A DNA stretch of 30,898 bases, from contig NZ_JBATXG010000027.1 in assembly GCF_049673105.1 (NCBI RefSeq), positions 1 through 30,898 on the forward strand. The letters are read 5' to 3'. Shown piece by piece: positions 1-8,008 of the stretch; position 1 is the first letter of the stretch; every line of letters starts with the position of its first letter. Position numbers and translations under genes: made by a program. This stretch comes from Castellaniella sp049673105. Its GTDB lineage: Bacteria > Pseudomonadota > Gammaproteobacteria > Burkholderiales > Burkholderiaceae_B. The notes beneath the pieces were generated by a model, which was not told the origin of the DNA, made no database searches, and was given only the letters and a program-made list of their open reading frames with translations.

Positions 1-1470
1 GTAGTCGCTGATGTACATGGCGCCGACGTTCACGCTGTTGTGGCTGGCGTCGTATCCGGCGATCGTCCCGCTGCTGAGGCTGTCGCTTCTGGCACGGTCG
101 TGCCGGATGCCGGCATTGAAGTTCCAGCGCGACCCGACCCGTGCCTGGGCGGAGGTGTACAGGCCCAGTTGATTGGTATGCAGGTCGTAGGGGAGAGCAT
201 TGACTGGGAAGGATCGACCGTAGACCGGATCGAACATGTCCAGGTTCGGAACCCCGCCGAAGCCGTTGTTGCGACCGGAGGTGCTGGATTTCAGGTAGTC
301 GATGCCGATGACGGGCAGAATCTCCACCGAGTCGCCCAGGCGCAGGTGGCCTTTGATCCGGTTGTCGATGTAGTGGTTGCTGGTGCTACCGTCGGTGAGC
401 GAATAGCCGCGCAACAGTTCGCGATTGTTGTCCGATGACCAGGCGAATACGTTGCGCTGGTCGATGTCCAGGTGGGAATACTTGTAGTTCTGCGTGAAGG
501 TCCAGTCCGGACTCAGCTTGTGGCTGAACAGCCAGCCAGCGCTTGCCTGCGTGCGCTTCAGATGGTCGAAACCAGGCTCGCCCGCGTTCAGGCGCCGGTC
601 GATCTTGCCGTAGGGCGTGTCGATGAGGGTGCCGTAGGCGGGTAGAAACCCATTGGTGGGACGACCGTCCTCGTGCTGGATGCTGCTGAGCAGCGTCAGG
701 GACGTGCGGTCACTGAAATCTATCGTCAGGCTGGGCGCCAGATAGTAGCTTTTCATGTCCGTTTCCCGCTGCATGCTGTCGGCGCGGCGGGCCTGTGCGA
801 CGATGCGGTAGTAGACGTTGCCCGCGTCGTTGGCGATGCCGTTGTAGTCGATGCCCAGACCCAGGCGACCGCGATGGCCCGCCTCGGCATTTATCAACAG
901 GGATTCTGCCTTGTGAGGCCGCTTGGTGACCAGGTTGACCACGCCGCCCGTATCGGACGCGCCAAATTCCAGAGCGCTTGGCCCTTTCAGCACTTCGACC
1001 GATTCGACGCCGAAGATTTCGGGTTTCCAGACGAAGAATCCATTCGGCGTCGTCGGCGTGCCGTCCAGCGAGGTGGATGCATCAAAACCGCGGATCTTGA
1101 ACCATTCGACCTTGTTGTCGGCGCCATAGGGTTCGCTGAGGATGCCCGCCTGATATTGCAGGGCTTCGTCGAGCTTGCGGGCGCCCTGGGCTTCGATGTC
1201 CTTGGCGCTGATCACAGCGCTGGAGTTGGGTGCGTAGAAGTCCAGGCTCTGCAGATCGCCGATGGAACCGGTCACTGTGACCGTGTCGAGTTCCGCCACG
1301 CGCGGTGCCGCTGCGCGATCGCCTGCCTGTGTGCTTGCATCGGAATGGGGAGAAGCATTGCCGTCCGCCGTATCGGCGCTTTGTGCGTGAAGAGGAGTGG
1401 AGGCCAGCGCTAGTAGCCCGGCCATGACGAGGATGGCGCGGGCGATAGGGGTATGAGTCGGTTTCCGCAT
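1..1470 (-). CDS. TonB-dependent siderophore receptor, N-terminal part (runs off the window)
   Basis: Outer-membrane receptor that would import a ferric siderophore using TonB/ExbBD energy. The reading frame is open from the ATG at 1470 to the window edge (490 codons), so the C-terminal half of the barrel is missing. Seen: a signal peptide (MRKPTHTPIARAILVMAG, then a likely AxA-type cut at LHA-QSAD), a TonB-box-like stretch near residues 56-62 (ELDTVTV), then a plug domain with KDIEAQGARKLDEALQYQAG, VEWFKIRGFD and VLKGPSALEFGASDTGGVVN, all typical of the siderophore-receptor family. The rest reads as alternating barrel strands. No STN signalling domain precedes the plug, so it is probably a simple transporter and not a surface-signalling receptor. 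A clear Shine-Dalgarno is not visible before this ATG, but no in-frame upstream start exists close by and the signal peptide fits. The ligand cannot be told from this fragment. Fur control is likely from the box at 1579-1593. Confidence 0.93.
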   Translation of the reverse strand, partial: MRKPTHTPIARAILVMAGLLALASTPLHAQSADTADGNASPHSDASTQAGDRAAAPRVAELDTVTVTGSIGDLQSLDFYAPNSSAVISAKDIEAQGARKLDEALQYQAGILSEPYGADNKVEWFKIRGFDASTSLDGTPTTPNGFFVWKPEIFGVESVEVLKGPSALEFGASDTGGVVNLVTKRPHKAESLLINAEAGHRGRLGLGIDYNGIANDAGNVYYRIVAQARRADSMQRETDMKSYYLAPSLTIDFSDRTSLTLLSSIQHEDGRPTNGFLPAYGTLIDTPYGKIDRRLNAGEPGFDHLKRTQASAGWLFSHKLSPDWTFTQNYKYSHLDIDQRNVFAWSSDNNRELLRGYSLTDGSTSNHYIDNRIKGHLRLGDSVEILPVIGIDYLKSSTSGRNNGFGGVPNLDMFDPVYGRSFPVNALPYDLHTNQLGLYTSAQARVGSRWNFNAGIRHDRARSDSLSSGTIAGYDASHNSVNVGAMYISDY

Positions 1471-1578
1471 GGTTTTTATCGGCGGTGGGAGAGGAAGTGG
1501 GCGGCTGGAAGTTCCCGGCGGCGCGCTGTGGGTGCGCGTGTCTCTTCTGTCGGTGACGGTTCCAGATGAACTTGAATA

Positions 1579-1593
1579 TGAAAATGATTCTCA
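1579..1593 (-). promoter_or_regulatory. Fur box upstream of the siderophore receptor
   Basis: On the minus strand this reads TGAGAATCATTTTCA, matching 12 of the 14 defined positions of the inverted-repeat Fur consensus TGATAATnATTATCA. It lies about 110 bases before the receptor ATG. The 9-mer AATGATTCT in its core is repeated 19 bases further upstream (1602-1610), where a weaker match (9 of 14) covers 1598-1612. The pair suggests tandem Fur occupancy and iron repression of the receptor. Fur binding is inferred from the motif and from the target. Confidence 0.8.
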
Positions 1594-1695
1594 GTTGATT
1601 TAATGATTCTAAACAGGAATCGTTAACAATTCAAATGCAGAGAGACTCTGTCATGTGATACGTGAATCAGGCGCCGGCGGGGCGTTTGCGGGGTC

Positions 1696-1727
1696 GGCTG
1701 CCCTTGCGGCCATTGGCGCGGGCAGCC
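1696..1727 (-). terminator. Possible hairpin downstream of mfd
   Basis: Perfect 8-base arms, GGCTGCCC at 1696-1703 and GGGCAGCC at 1720-1727, with a 16-base loop, lie about 30 bases after the mfd stop. No U-tract follows on the minus strand, so it may be a weak terminator or a 3'-end stabiliser and not a full intrinsic terminator. Confidence 0.3.
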
Positions 1728-1756
1728 AACCTGTGCGGTGGGTTGACCGTGAAAGC

Positions 1757-4700
1757 TTACGCTGCTGCGCCGCCCAAGCGCTGCAGCAGGCTGCGCAGTT
1801 TCTGTACGCGACCGGGCACGTCCACCGTGCCGCCGAAGGTGATTTTCAGCTTGTCCGGGCCGTTCAGGCGCACTTGGCGGTCCTGTTGCACCAGTTCGAT
1901 GATGCGCAGGGGGTCGACCTTGGGCTGCGCGGTGAACTGGATGGCCGCCTGCGAGTCCCCTGCGTCGATCTTGATGATGTCCAACGCCTGTGCCTGCAGG
2001 CGCAGGCGGTGCAGGGACAGCAGCGTCTGGCCGGCTTCGGGCAGTTTGCCGTAACGGTCGATCAGCTCTTCCTGGATCAGCGTCAGAGCGTCGGCATCGG
2101 CGGCATGCGCCAGGCGTTTGTACAGCCCCAGGCGGGCCTGCACGTCGGCGCAGTAGTCCGAGGGCAGCAGGGCGGGGGCGTGCAGATTGATCTCGCACTG
2201 CGAGCCGAAGGGCGCGTCCAGATCGGGTTCTTCCCCGGATTTCAGCGCGCGCACTGCGGCGGCCAGCATGTCGTTGTACAGGGTGTAGCCGATTTCCTGG
2301 ATGTTGCCGGACTGCGATTCGCCCAGCACTTCGCCGCTGCCGCGGATTTCCAGGTCGTGCATGGCCAGGAAGAATCCGGCGCCCAGTTCTTCCATGGACT
2401 GGATGGCTTCCAGGCGCTTTTTGGCATTGCTGGTGATGGCGTCTTCGCCGGGGGTCAGCAGATAGGCGTAGGCCTGGTGGTGGGACCGGCCCACCCGCCC
2501 GCGCAGCTGATGCAGCTGGGCCAGGCCCAGTTTGTCGGCGCGATGGATGATGATGGTGTTGGCCGAGGGGATGTCGATGCCGGTCTCGATGATGGTGGTG
2601 CACAGCAGGATGTTGCTGCGCTGCTGGTAGAAGCCTTTCATGACGTCTTCCAGTTCGCGCTCGCCCATCTGGCCGTGGGCCACGGCGATGCGGGCCTCCG
2701 GCACCAGTTCTTCCAGCCGCGCCCGGCGGTTCTGGATGGTGTCGACCTCGTTGTGCAGGAAATACACCTGTCCGCCGCGTTTGAGTTCGCGCAGAATGGC
2801 TTCGCGGATGGTGCTGCCATCCTCGCGGCGCACGAAGGTCTTGATGGCCAGACGCTTTTGCGGCGCGGTGGCGATGACGGAAAAATCGCGGATGCCTTCC
2901 AGCGACATGCCCAGCGTGCGGGGAATCGGGGTGGCGGTCAGAGTCAGGACGTCGACCTCCGCTCGCAGCGCCTTCAGAGCTTCTTTCTGGCGCACGCCGA
3001 AACGGTGTTCCTCGTCGATGATGACCAGGCCCAACTGTTTGTAGCGGATGTCCTTGGACAGGATCTTGTGGGTGCCGATGACGATGTCCACCGATCCGTC
3101 GGCCAGGCCTTCGATGGCCTTGGCGGTTTCCTTGCCGGTGCGAAAGCGGGATAGTTCGGCGATGCGCACGGGCCAGTCGGCGAAGCGGGTGGCGAAGTTC
3201 TGCGCGTGTTGTTCGGCCAGCAGGGTCGTGGGGCACAGCAGCGCCACCTGACGCCCGTTCATGGCGGCCAGAAATGCAGCCCGCAAGGCGACTTCGGTCT
3301 TGCCGAAACCCACGTCGCCGCAGACCAGCCGATCCATGGGCCGACCGGACGTCATGTCCTGGATCACCGCCGTGATGGCGGCGGCCTGGTCCGGGGTTTC
3401 CTCGAAACCGAAGCCCTCGGCAAAGGCCTGATAGTCGCGAGCAGGGAACTGGAAGTGCAGGCCTTCGCGGGCGGCGCGCTGGGCATACAGCGCCAGCAGT
3501 TCGGCGGCTGTGTCGCGGGCCTGGCGGGCGGCCTTGCGGCGGGCCTTTTCCCATTGACCCGACCCCAGGGGGTGCAGCGGGGCCTGATCCGGATCGGCGC
3601 CGCTGTAGCGGGCGATCAGGTGCAGCTGCGACACAGGCACGTACAGCGTGGCCTCGCGGGCGTATTCCAGATGCAGCAGCTCGATCGGCCCGTCGCCCAG
3701 GTCCATGCTGACCAGGCCTTGGTAGCGGCCAATGCCGTGTTGCACGTGCACCACCGGATCGCCTATATGCAGCTCGGCCAGATCGCGCACCATCGCGTCG
3801 ATGTCGCTGTGCCGCTCGGAACGCCGTCGACGGCTGCGGGCGGGGCGGGCGGCCTGGGCGGGGTACAGATCGTTTTCAGTCAGGATGGCCAAGCCCGCCG
3901 GCGGTAACAGAAAGCCGCCGGTCAGCGGCGCCACGATCAGGGCGAAGCGGGCGTCGCTGCCGAGATAATCCTGCCACGTATCAAAGACCGCGTCCGGCTT
4001 GATCCGGTAGTCGTTCAGCAGTTCGGTGATGGTTTCGCGCCGCCCCGCGGAATCCACACACAGGGCCGTGCGCAGCGGACTGTCGTCCAGGTGGCGGCGC
4101 AGGCTTGCCAAGGGATCTTCGGCCCGGCGGTTGATGGCGACGTCCGGGCAGACGGCGAAATCGGGGTGGGCTTGGTCGTGCACCAAAGCCAGGCGGGCCA
4201 ATTCGCGCAGTCCGGCATGAAAGCCTTCATCGTCCAGGAACAGCGCGTCCAGGGGCAGGACGGGCCGCTCGGGGTCGGATTTCAGGAATTGCCAGCGGTT
4301 ATGGGCGTCCTGGGTGAAGCGGGTGATGGCGGCGGACGCATCGCCTAGCGTCACGGCGATGGTGTCGGCCGGCAGATAATCGAACAGGGTGGCGGTGTGT
4401 TCGAAAAACAGCGGCAGATAGTATTCGATGCCGGCGAAGGCGATGCCGTTGCCGATGTCTTTGTAGGGCAGGGCGCGGGACGGGTCGCCTTCGAAAATTT
4501 CCCGGAAACGCGCCCGGAAGTGGTTGCGGGCCGCCTCGTCCATAGGGAACTCGCGGCCAGGCAGCAGTTCGATCTCGCGCACCGGGTACAGGCTGCGCTG
4601 GGTATCGATGTCGAAGCTGCGGATGGATTCGATCTCGTTGTCGAACAGATCGATCCGGTAAGGCAGGGCCGAACCCATGGGGAACAGATCGATCAGGCCG

Positions 4701-5236
4701 CCGCGGATGCAGAACTCGCCAGGCGCGCTGACCTGGGTGACATGGCTGTAGTTGGCCAGCGTCAGTTGCGCCCGCAGGCGTTCTTCGTCCAGCGTATCGC
4801 CCTGGCGGAACTGAAAGGTATAGGCGGCCAGGAATGCCGGCGGCGCCAGGCGTGTCAGCGCGGTGGTGACCGGTACGATCAGCACGTCCACGGCGCCCTG
4901 TCCCAGGGCGTGCAGGGTGCGCAGGCGTTCGGAAATCAGGTCCTGGTGCGGGGAAAAACTGTCGTAGGGCAGGGTTTCCCAGTCCGGCATGAAGCGCACC
5001 CGCAAGTCGGGGTCGAACAGGGTGATTTCCTCGGCCAGACGCTGGGCCGCCAGCGGGTCGGCGCAGAACGCCGCCAGCGGATGGGCTGCCTGCCTGGCCA
5101 AAGCGGCCAGCCACAGGGCATCACCGGATCCGGGCGGGCGGGGCTGCGCGTAGCGCTGGCCCGGTTTCAGGGCGGCCAGCGTGGCGGTCAGCGCGGGGAG
5201 GGCCGGAGCAGGGGATCGAGTGGGGAGGTCTTGCAT
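1757..5236 (-). CDS. mfd: Transcription-repair coupling factor Mfd
   Basis: DNA translocase that recognises RNA polymerase stalled at lesions, pushes it off and recruits UvrA for nucleotide-excision repair. At 1159 residues it matches the usual full length (about 1150). Seen in order: the N-terminal UvrB-like region (MPDWETLPYDSFSPHQDLISE), the RNA-polymerase-interaction domain beginning near residue 497 (VVHVQHGIGRYQGL), the superfamily 2 helicase motor with Walker A GDVGFGKT near 640, DEEH box near 740, TATPIPRTLGMS, and motif VI GRVGRS with ETGIDIPSANT before it, then the C-terminal autoinhibitory domain. The ATG at 5236 overlaps the stop of the upstream regulator gene by one base (TGATG on the minus strand), and no good Shine-Dalgarno precedes it, so translation may depend on reinitiation after that gene. 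Identity is certain from the motifs. Confidence 0.98.
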   Translation of the reverse strand: MQDLPTRSPAPALPALTATLAALKPGQRYAQPRPPGSGDALWLAALARQAAHPLAAFCADPLAAQRLAEEITLFDPDLRVRFMPDWETLPYDSFSPHQDLISERLRTLHALGQGAVDVLIVPVTTALTRLAPPAFLAAYTFQFRQGDTLDEERLRAQLTLANYSHVTQVSAPGEFCIRGGLIDLFPMGSALPYRIDLFDNEIESIRSFDIDTQRSLYPVREIELLPGREFPMDEAARNHFRARFREIFEGDPSRALPYKDIGNGIAFAGIEYYLPLFFEHTATLFDYLPADTIAVTLGDASAAITRFTQDAHNRWQFLKSDPERPVLPLDALFLDDEGFHAGLRELARLALVHDQAHPDFAVCPDVAINRRAEDPLASLRRHLDDSPLRTALCVDSAGRRETITELLNDYRIKPDAVFDTWQDYLGSDARFALIVAPLTGGFLLPPAGLAILTENDLYPAQAARPARSRRRRSERHSDIDAMVRDLAELHIGDPVVHVQHGIGRYQGLVSMDLGDGPIELLHLEYAREATLYVPVSQLHLIARYSGADPDQAPLHPLGSGQWEKARRKAARQARDTAAELLALYAQRAAREGLHFQFPARDYQAFAEGFGFEETPDQAAAITAVIQDMTSGRPMDRLVCGDVGFGKTEVALRAAFLAAMNGRQVALLCPTTLLAEQHAQNFATRFADWPVRIAELSRFRTGKETAKAIEGLADGSVDIVIGTHKILSKDIRYKQLGLVIIDEEHRFGVRQKEALKALRAEVDVLTLTATPIPRTLGMSLEGIRDFSVIATAPQKRLAIKTFVRREDGSTIREAILRELKRGGQVYFLHNEVDTIQNRRARLEELVPEARIAVAHGQMGERELEDVMKGFYQQRSNILLCTTIIETGIDIPSANTIIIHRADKLGLAQLHQLRGRVGRSHHQAYAYLLTPGEDAITSNAKKRLEAIQSMEELGAGFFLAMHDLEIRGSGEVLGESQSGNIQEIGYTLYNDMLAAAVRALKSGEEPDLDAPFGSQCEINLHAPALLPSDYCADVQARLGLYKRLAHAADADALTLIQEELIDRYGKLPEAGQTLLSLHRLRLQAQALDIIKIDAGDSQAAIQFTAQPKVDPLRIIELVQQDRQVRLNGPDKLKITFGGTVDVPGRVQKLRSLLQRLGGAAA

Positions 5237-6081
5237 CAGGACTGTCGTTTGTTCTTCAGGCTTTGCTTGGTCTTGGCCAGCAGGTGGCTGGCTTGGTCGC
5301 CCCGGTTCAGGGCAACCCCCAGCGCCAGCACATCGATGATGGCCAGGTGCACCAGGCGCGAGATCATCGGGCTGTAGAGTTCGGTGTCTTCCTGGGTGTC
5401 GGCCCGCAGCAGGATGGTGGCCAGGTCCGCCAGCGGCGAGCCCGATGCCGTGATGGCGATGATCGGGCAGCCGTTGGCGCGGGCCAGGGCGACGGCGTCC
5501 AGCAGTTCGCGCGAACGCCCGGAATGCGAGATCGCCACCAGGGCATCGCGCGGACCCAGCAGCGAGGCCGCCATGCTCTGGGTATGGCTGTCGGCATAGG
5601 CCACGACCGCCAGGTCGAAGCGAAAGAATTTGTGCTGGGCGTCAGTCGCGACGATGCCCGAATTGCCGATGCCGTAGAACTCGATGCGACGAGCCGCCGT
5701 GAGCTGCTTGATGGCCGATTCCACCTGGCCGGGGTCCAGGCTGTCGCGGATGCGCAGCAGGGCGGACACGGCATTGTCGAATACCTTGCCCGTCAGGGCT
5801 GGAATGCCGTCGCCGGGCGCCAGGGCGGAATGCACATAGGGTACGCCGTTGATCTGGCTGGCCGCCAGCTGGACCTTGAAGGCCGGCCATCCGGCATAGC
5901 CCAGGGTCCGGCACAGGCGGATCACGGTGGGTTCGCTGACCTCGGCGGTCTGGGCGACGTCGCCGATGGACATGCGCGCGGTATCGCCTGGCCGGGCGAG
6001 GATCAGGCGGGCGACGCGGGCGGCGGCGCGGCTGAGATGAGGCAGGCGACCGCGTAGTTCGGGCAGGATGGGGGTGTTCAT
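5236..6081 (-). CDS. hexR: HexR-like transcriptional regulator (RpiR family)
   Basis: Regulator of 281 residues with an N-terminal RpiR helix-turn-helix (about 37-69, EVSEPTVIRLCRTLGY) and a C-terminal sugar-phosphate isomerase (SIS) domain from about 130. The SIS ligand motifs are canonical: GIGNSG at 137-142, DAQHKFFRF, ISHSGRSRE at 184-192 and TASGSPLA. The serines at 141 and 185 line up with those I recall as KDPG-contacting in Pseudomonas HexR (Ser140, Ser184). HexR in gamma- and betaproteobacteria controls zwf, edd, eda and related genes in response to 2-keto-3-deoxy-6-phosphogluconate. The Entner-Doudoroff genes nearby and HexR-like palindromes at their promoters fit this job. Start chosen at 6081 because the upstream extension to 6258 lacks family similarity and because a TATACT box lies only nine bases before this ATG. 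The stop overlaps the mfd start. An assignment to another sugar phosphate remains possible. Confidence 0.88.
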   Translation of the reverse strand: MNTPILPELRGRLPHLSRAAARVARLILARPGDTARMSIGDVAQTAEVSEPTVIRLCRTLGYAGWPAFKVQLAASQINGVPYVHSALAPGDGIPALTGKVFDNAVSALLRIRDSLDPGQVESAIKQLTAARRIEFYGIGNSGIVATDAQHKFFRFDLAVVAYADSHTQSMAASLLGPRDALVAISHSGRSRELLDAVALARANGCPIIAITASGSPLADLATILLRADTQEDTELYSPMISRLVHLAIIDVLALGVALNRGDQASHLLAKTKQSLKNKRQS

Positions 6082-6090
6082 GAGTGGCTT

Positions 6091-6096
6091 AGTATA
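6091..6096 (-). promoter_or_regulatory. Likely -10 element of hexR (leaderless architecture)
   Basis: Minus strand TATACT ends nine bases before the hexR ATG (6081). A start of transcription six or seven bases downstream would leave a leader of only a few bases, and no Shine-Dalgarno is present. The -35 is weak (CTGCCA, 6115-6120). Inferred from spacing only. Confidence 0.5.
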
Positions 6097-6137
6097 AAGG
6101 CCGCAGGGGCTGCGTGGCAGCGCTCGGGGGGGACTGA

Positions 6138-6143
6138 TATGAT
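6138..6143 (+). promoter_or_regulatory. Possible -10 element of the LacI-family regulator gene
   Basis: TATGAT lies 74 bases before the chosen start at 6218, in the divergent gap with hexR. No convincing -35 is visible. A weak half-match to the PtxS operator (GGAAACCTCTTTTG, 9 of 14) lies at 6202-6215, just before the start codon, and could serve autoregulation. Both assignments are tentative. Confidence 0.35.
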
Positions 6144-6217
6144 CCTGCAAGCCCTCTTGTCTGCCTGGCCGGATGCGCAGCGCCGCCGCCGGGCATCTGT
6201 GGGAAACCTCTTTTGCA

Positions 6218-7249
6218 ATGAGCCATATCATCCGCAAGAATACTGCGTCCCGTGCCACGATCGCCGATGTCGCCCATCATGCCGGGGTGTCGAAAGCGAC
6301 GGTGTCCCGCTTCCTGAATCATCGGGATACTCTGCTGTCGCCCGAGATCGCCGGGCGGGTGGCTGCCGCGGTACAGGCTTTGTCGTATACCCCCAGCCCG
6401 ATGGCGCAGGCCTTGAAGCGGGGGCGGTCCCGGCTGGTGGGACTGGTCGTCGCCGACATCACCAATCCCTATTCGGTGGCGGTCCTGAGCGGTGCGGAAC
6501 ACGCCTGCCGCCAGGCGGGGTTTCTGATGATGCTGTTCAACCTGGGCAATGAACGCGACCGTGAAAGCGCCGGCCTGCGTGTTCTGTCCGGCTATCAGGT
6601 CGAGGGCTTCATCCTGAACACGATGGGGCTGGAACAGGAAGCCGTCGTGACGCCGGCGCTGCAGGGGCGGCCAGTCGTCCTGGTGGACCGTCTGCGCCAG
6701 GGCATGGATGCGGATTTCGTGTCCCTGGACAATCAACAGGCGATCGCCATGTGCGTTGGGCATTTGAACGAGGCTGGCTATGACGAACTGCTGCTGGTGA
6801 CCGAACCCCCGGCAGGCATCAGTTCCCGGCAGGAACGGGTGGCTGCTTTTGAAGCGCTGCACGGTGGCCGGGGGGCGTGGGTGGCTTCCCGCGCCGATGA
6901 TCCTGCTGGTCTGATCCGTGCGCTGCAGGCGGTGCGCAGCCGCGCCACCCGAGCGCCGGCGCTGATTGCGGGCAATGCAGTGATCACCATGCGGATCGTC
7001 GAGGCGGTGGCGGAACTGGGCTGGCGCCTGGGCAGCGACATCGGCCTGGTGGGGATAGACGACACGGCATGGGCGCCGTATGTGGGGCCGGGTATCAGCG
7101 CCGTGGCGCAGCCTACGGATGCCTTGGGTACTCTGGCGGCGCAATGTCTCATCGAGCGCATGGAGGGCTTGGATGTGCCCGCTCGCGCCATCCGCTTGCC
7201 CGGTGTTCTGATGGCGCGCGGTTCCACCTGCCGCACGATCTCAGGGTAA
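6218..7249 (+). CDS. ptxS: LacI-family repressor, PtxS-like (2-ketogluconate regulator)
   Basis: Repressor of 343 residues from the ATG at 6218. The N-terminus is a LacI helix-turn-helix (TIADVAHHAGVSKATVSRFL) followed by the hinge helix (SPMAQALKRGRSRLVGLVV), then a periplasmic-binding-protein-like ligand domain (DITNPYSVAVLSGAEHACRQ; VGIDDTAWAPYVGPGISAV). An in-frame start at 6173 would add 15 residues without family similarity and has no ribosome-binding site. The gene is immediately upstream of, and co-directional with, the ABC transporter-kguEKD genes. The gap between them holds an exact copy of TGAAACCGGTTTCA, the palindrome I recall as the PtxS operator in Pseudomonas, where PtxS represses the kgu genes and is released by 2-ketogluconate. 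The operator and the enzyme set together make the PtxS call stronger than the protein alone would. A gluconate- or KDG-responsive LacI relative is the alternative. Confidence 0.82.
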   Translation: MSHIIRKNTASRATIADVAHHAGVSKATVSRFLNHRDTLLSPEIAGRVAAAVQALSYTPSPMAQALKRGRSRLVGLVVADITNPYSVAVLSGAEHACRQAGFLMMLFNLGNERDRESAGLRVLSGYQVEGFILNTMGLEQEAVVTPALQGRPVVLVDRLRQGMDADFVSLDNQQAIAMCVGHLNEAGYDELLLVTEPPAGISSRQERVAAFEALHGGRGAWVASRADDPAGLIRALQAVRSRATRAPALIAGNAVITMRIVEAVAELGWRLGSDIGLVGIDDTAWAPYVGPGISAVAQPTDALGTLAAQCLIERMEGLDVPARAIRLPGVLMARGSTCRTISG

Positions 7250-7287
7250 GTCCTGATTCTGCTCGCGCTGCGACTTGAATAGGATAA

Positions 7288-7301
7288 TGAAACCGGTTTC
7301 A
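7288..7301 (+). promoter_or_regulatory. PtxS operator palindrome
   Basis: TGAAACCGGTTTCA, a perfect 14-base inverted repeat, stands 33 bases before the first transporter gene and 38 bases after the regulator gene. It is identical to the PtxS target described for Pseudomonas (from memory). A GATAAT sequence (7283-7288) touching its left edge could be the -10 of the operon promoter, so binding there would block transcription. Confidence 0.8.
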
Positions 7302-7333
7302 ATGACGCTCAGATATCAATTTTCTGGCTGCCC

Positions 7334-8008
7334 ATGAATTACTCTTTTCAGTTCGGTCCGGTCCTCGAGGCCTGGCCTTTGCTGTTGCACGGCACCTGGA
7401 TGACGATCCAGCTATCCGCCTTGGCCATGCTGCTGGGCAGCGGGGTGGCGATCCTGTGCGCCTGGGGCAAGACCTCCGGCCCTGCGCCGGTGCGGGCGCT
7501 GATCCAGGTCTATATCGAGCTGATTCGCAACACGCCGTTTCTGGTGCAGTTGTTCTTCTTCTTTTTCGCGCTACCGGCCATCGGGGTGCGCTGGTCGCCC
7601 TATATGGCGGCGCTGGTGGCGATGACGATCAATCTGGGGGCGTATGCCACGGAAATCATTCGCGCCGGCATCGAGGCGATCCCCAGGGGGCAGATCGAAG
7701 CCGGTCTGGCGCTGAATCTGTCGCGTGTCGAGATCTTCCGTTTCGTCATCCTCAAGCCCGCGCTGCGCGCCATCTATCCGGCCTTGACCAGCCAGTTCAT
7801 CCTGCTGATGCTGGCCTCCAGCGTGGTCTCGGTGATTTCCGCTGACGATCTGACGTCGGTGGCCGCCACGCTGCAATCCGAAACCTTCCGCAGTTTCGAG
7901 ATCTATATCGTCATCACGCTGATCTACCTGGCGCTGACCTTGTGCTTTTCCTACCTATTCCACCGGATTCACCGGCGGTATCTGCATTACCCGGATGGTC
8001 GCTCATGA
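7334..8008 (+). CDS. ABC transporter permease, HisM/GlnP type (inferred ketogluconate uptake)
   Basis: Inner-membrane permease of 224 residues from the polar-amino-acid uptake (PAAT) class. Seen: several hydrophobic spans (for example LLHGTWMTIQLSALAMLLGS; FLVQLFFFFFALPAI), the early motif IELIRNTPFLVQLFFFFF characteristic of this class, and the cytoplasmic EAA loop (YATEIIRAGIEAIPRGQIEA) that docks on the ATPase. It is the first gene after the PtxS operator and overlaps the next permease by four bases (ATGA), so the two probably form a heterodimeric channel. No good Shine-Dalgarno precedes the ATG. Family identity is firm. The substrate is inferred only from the operon (PtxS operator, KguE/K/D enzymes) and would be a sugar acid, not an amino acid. 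Confidence 0.93.
   Translation: MNYSFQFGPVLEAWPLLLHGTWMTIQLSALAMLLGSGVAILCAWGKTSGPAPVRALIQVYIELIRNTPFLVQLFFFFFALPAIGVRWSPYMAALVAMTINLGAYATEIIRAGIEAIPRGQIEAGLALNLSRVEIFRFVILKPALRAIYPALTSQFILLMLASSVVSVISADDLTSVAATLQSETFRSFEIYIVITLIYLALTLCFSYLFHRIHRRYLHYPDGRS

Noticed and set aside
1623..3554. A 643-codon minus-strand frame and a 499-codon plus-strand frame over the 3' half of mfd
   Set aside because: Both overlap unmistakable Mfd helicase coding sequence and translate to Arg/Pro- or Gln/Asp-rich sequence without recognisable domains.
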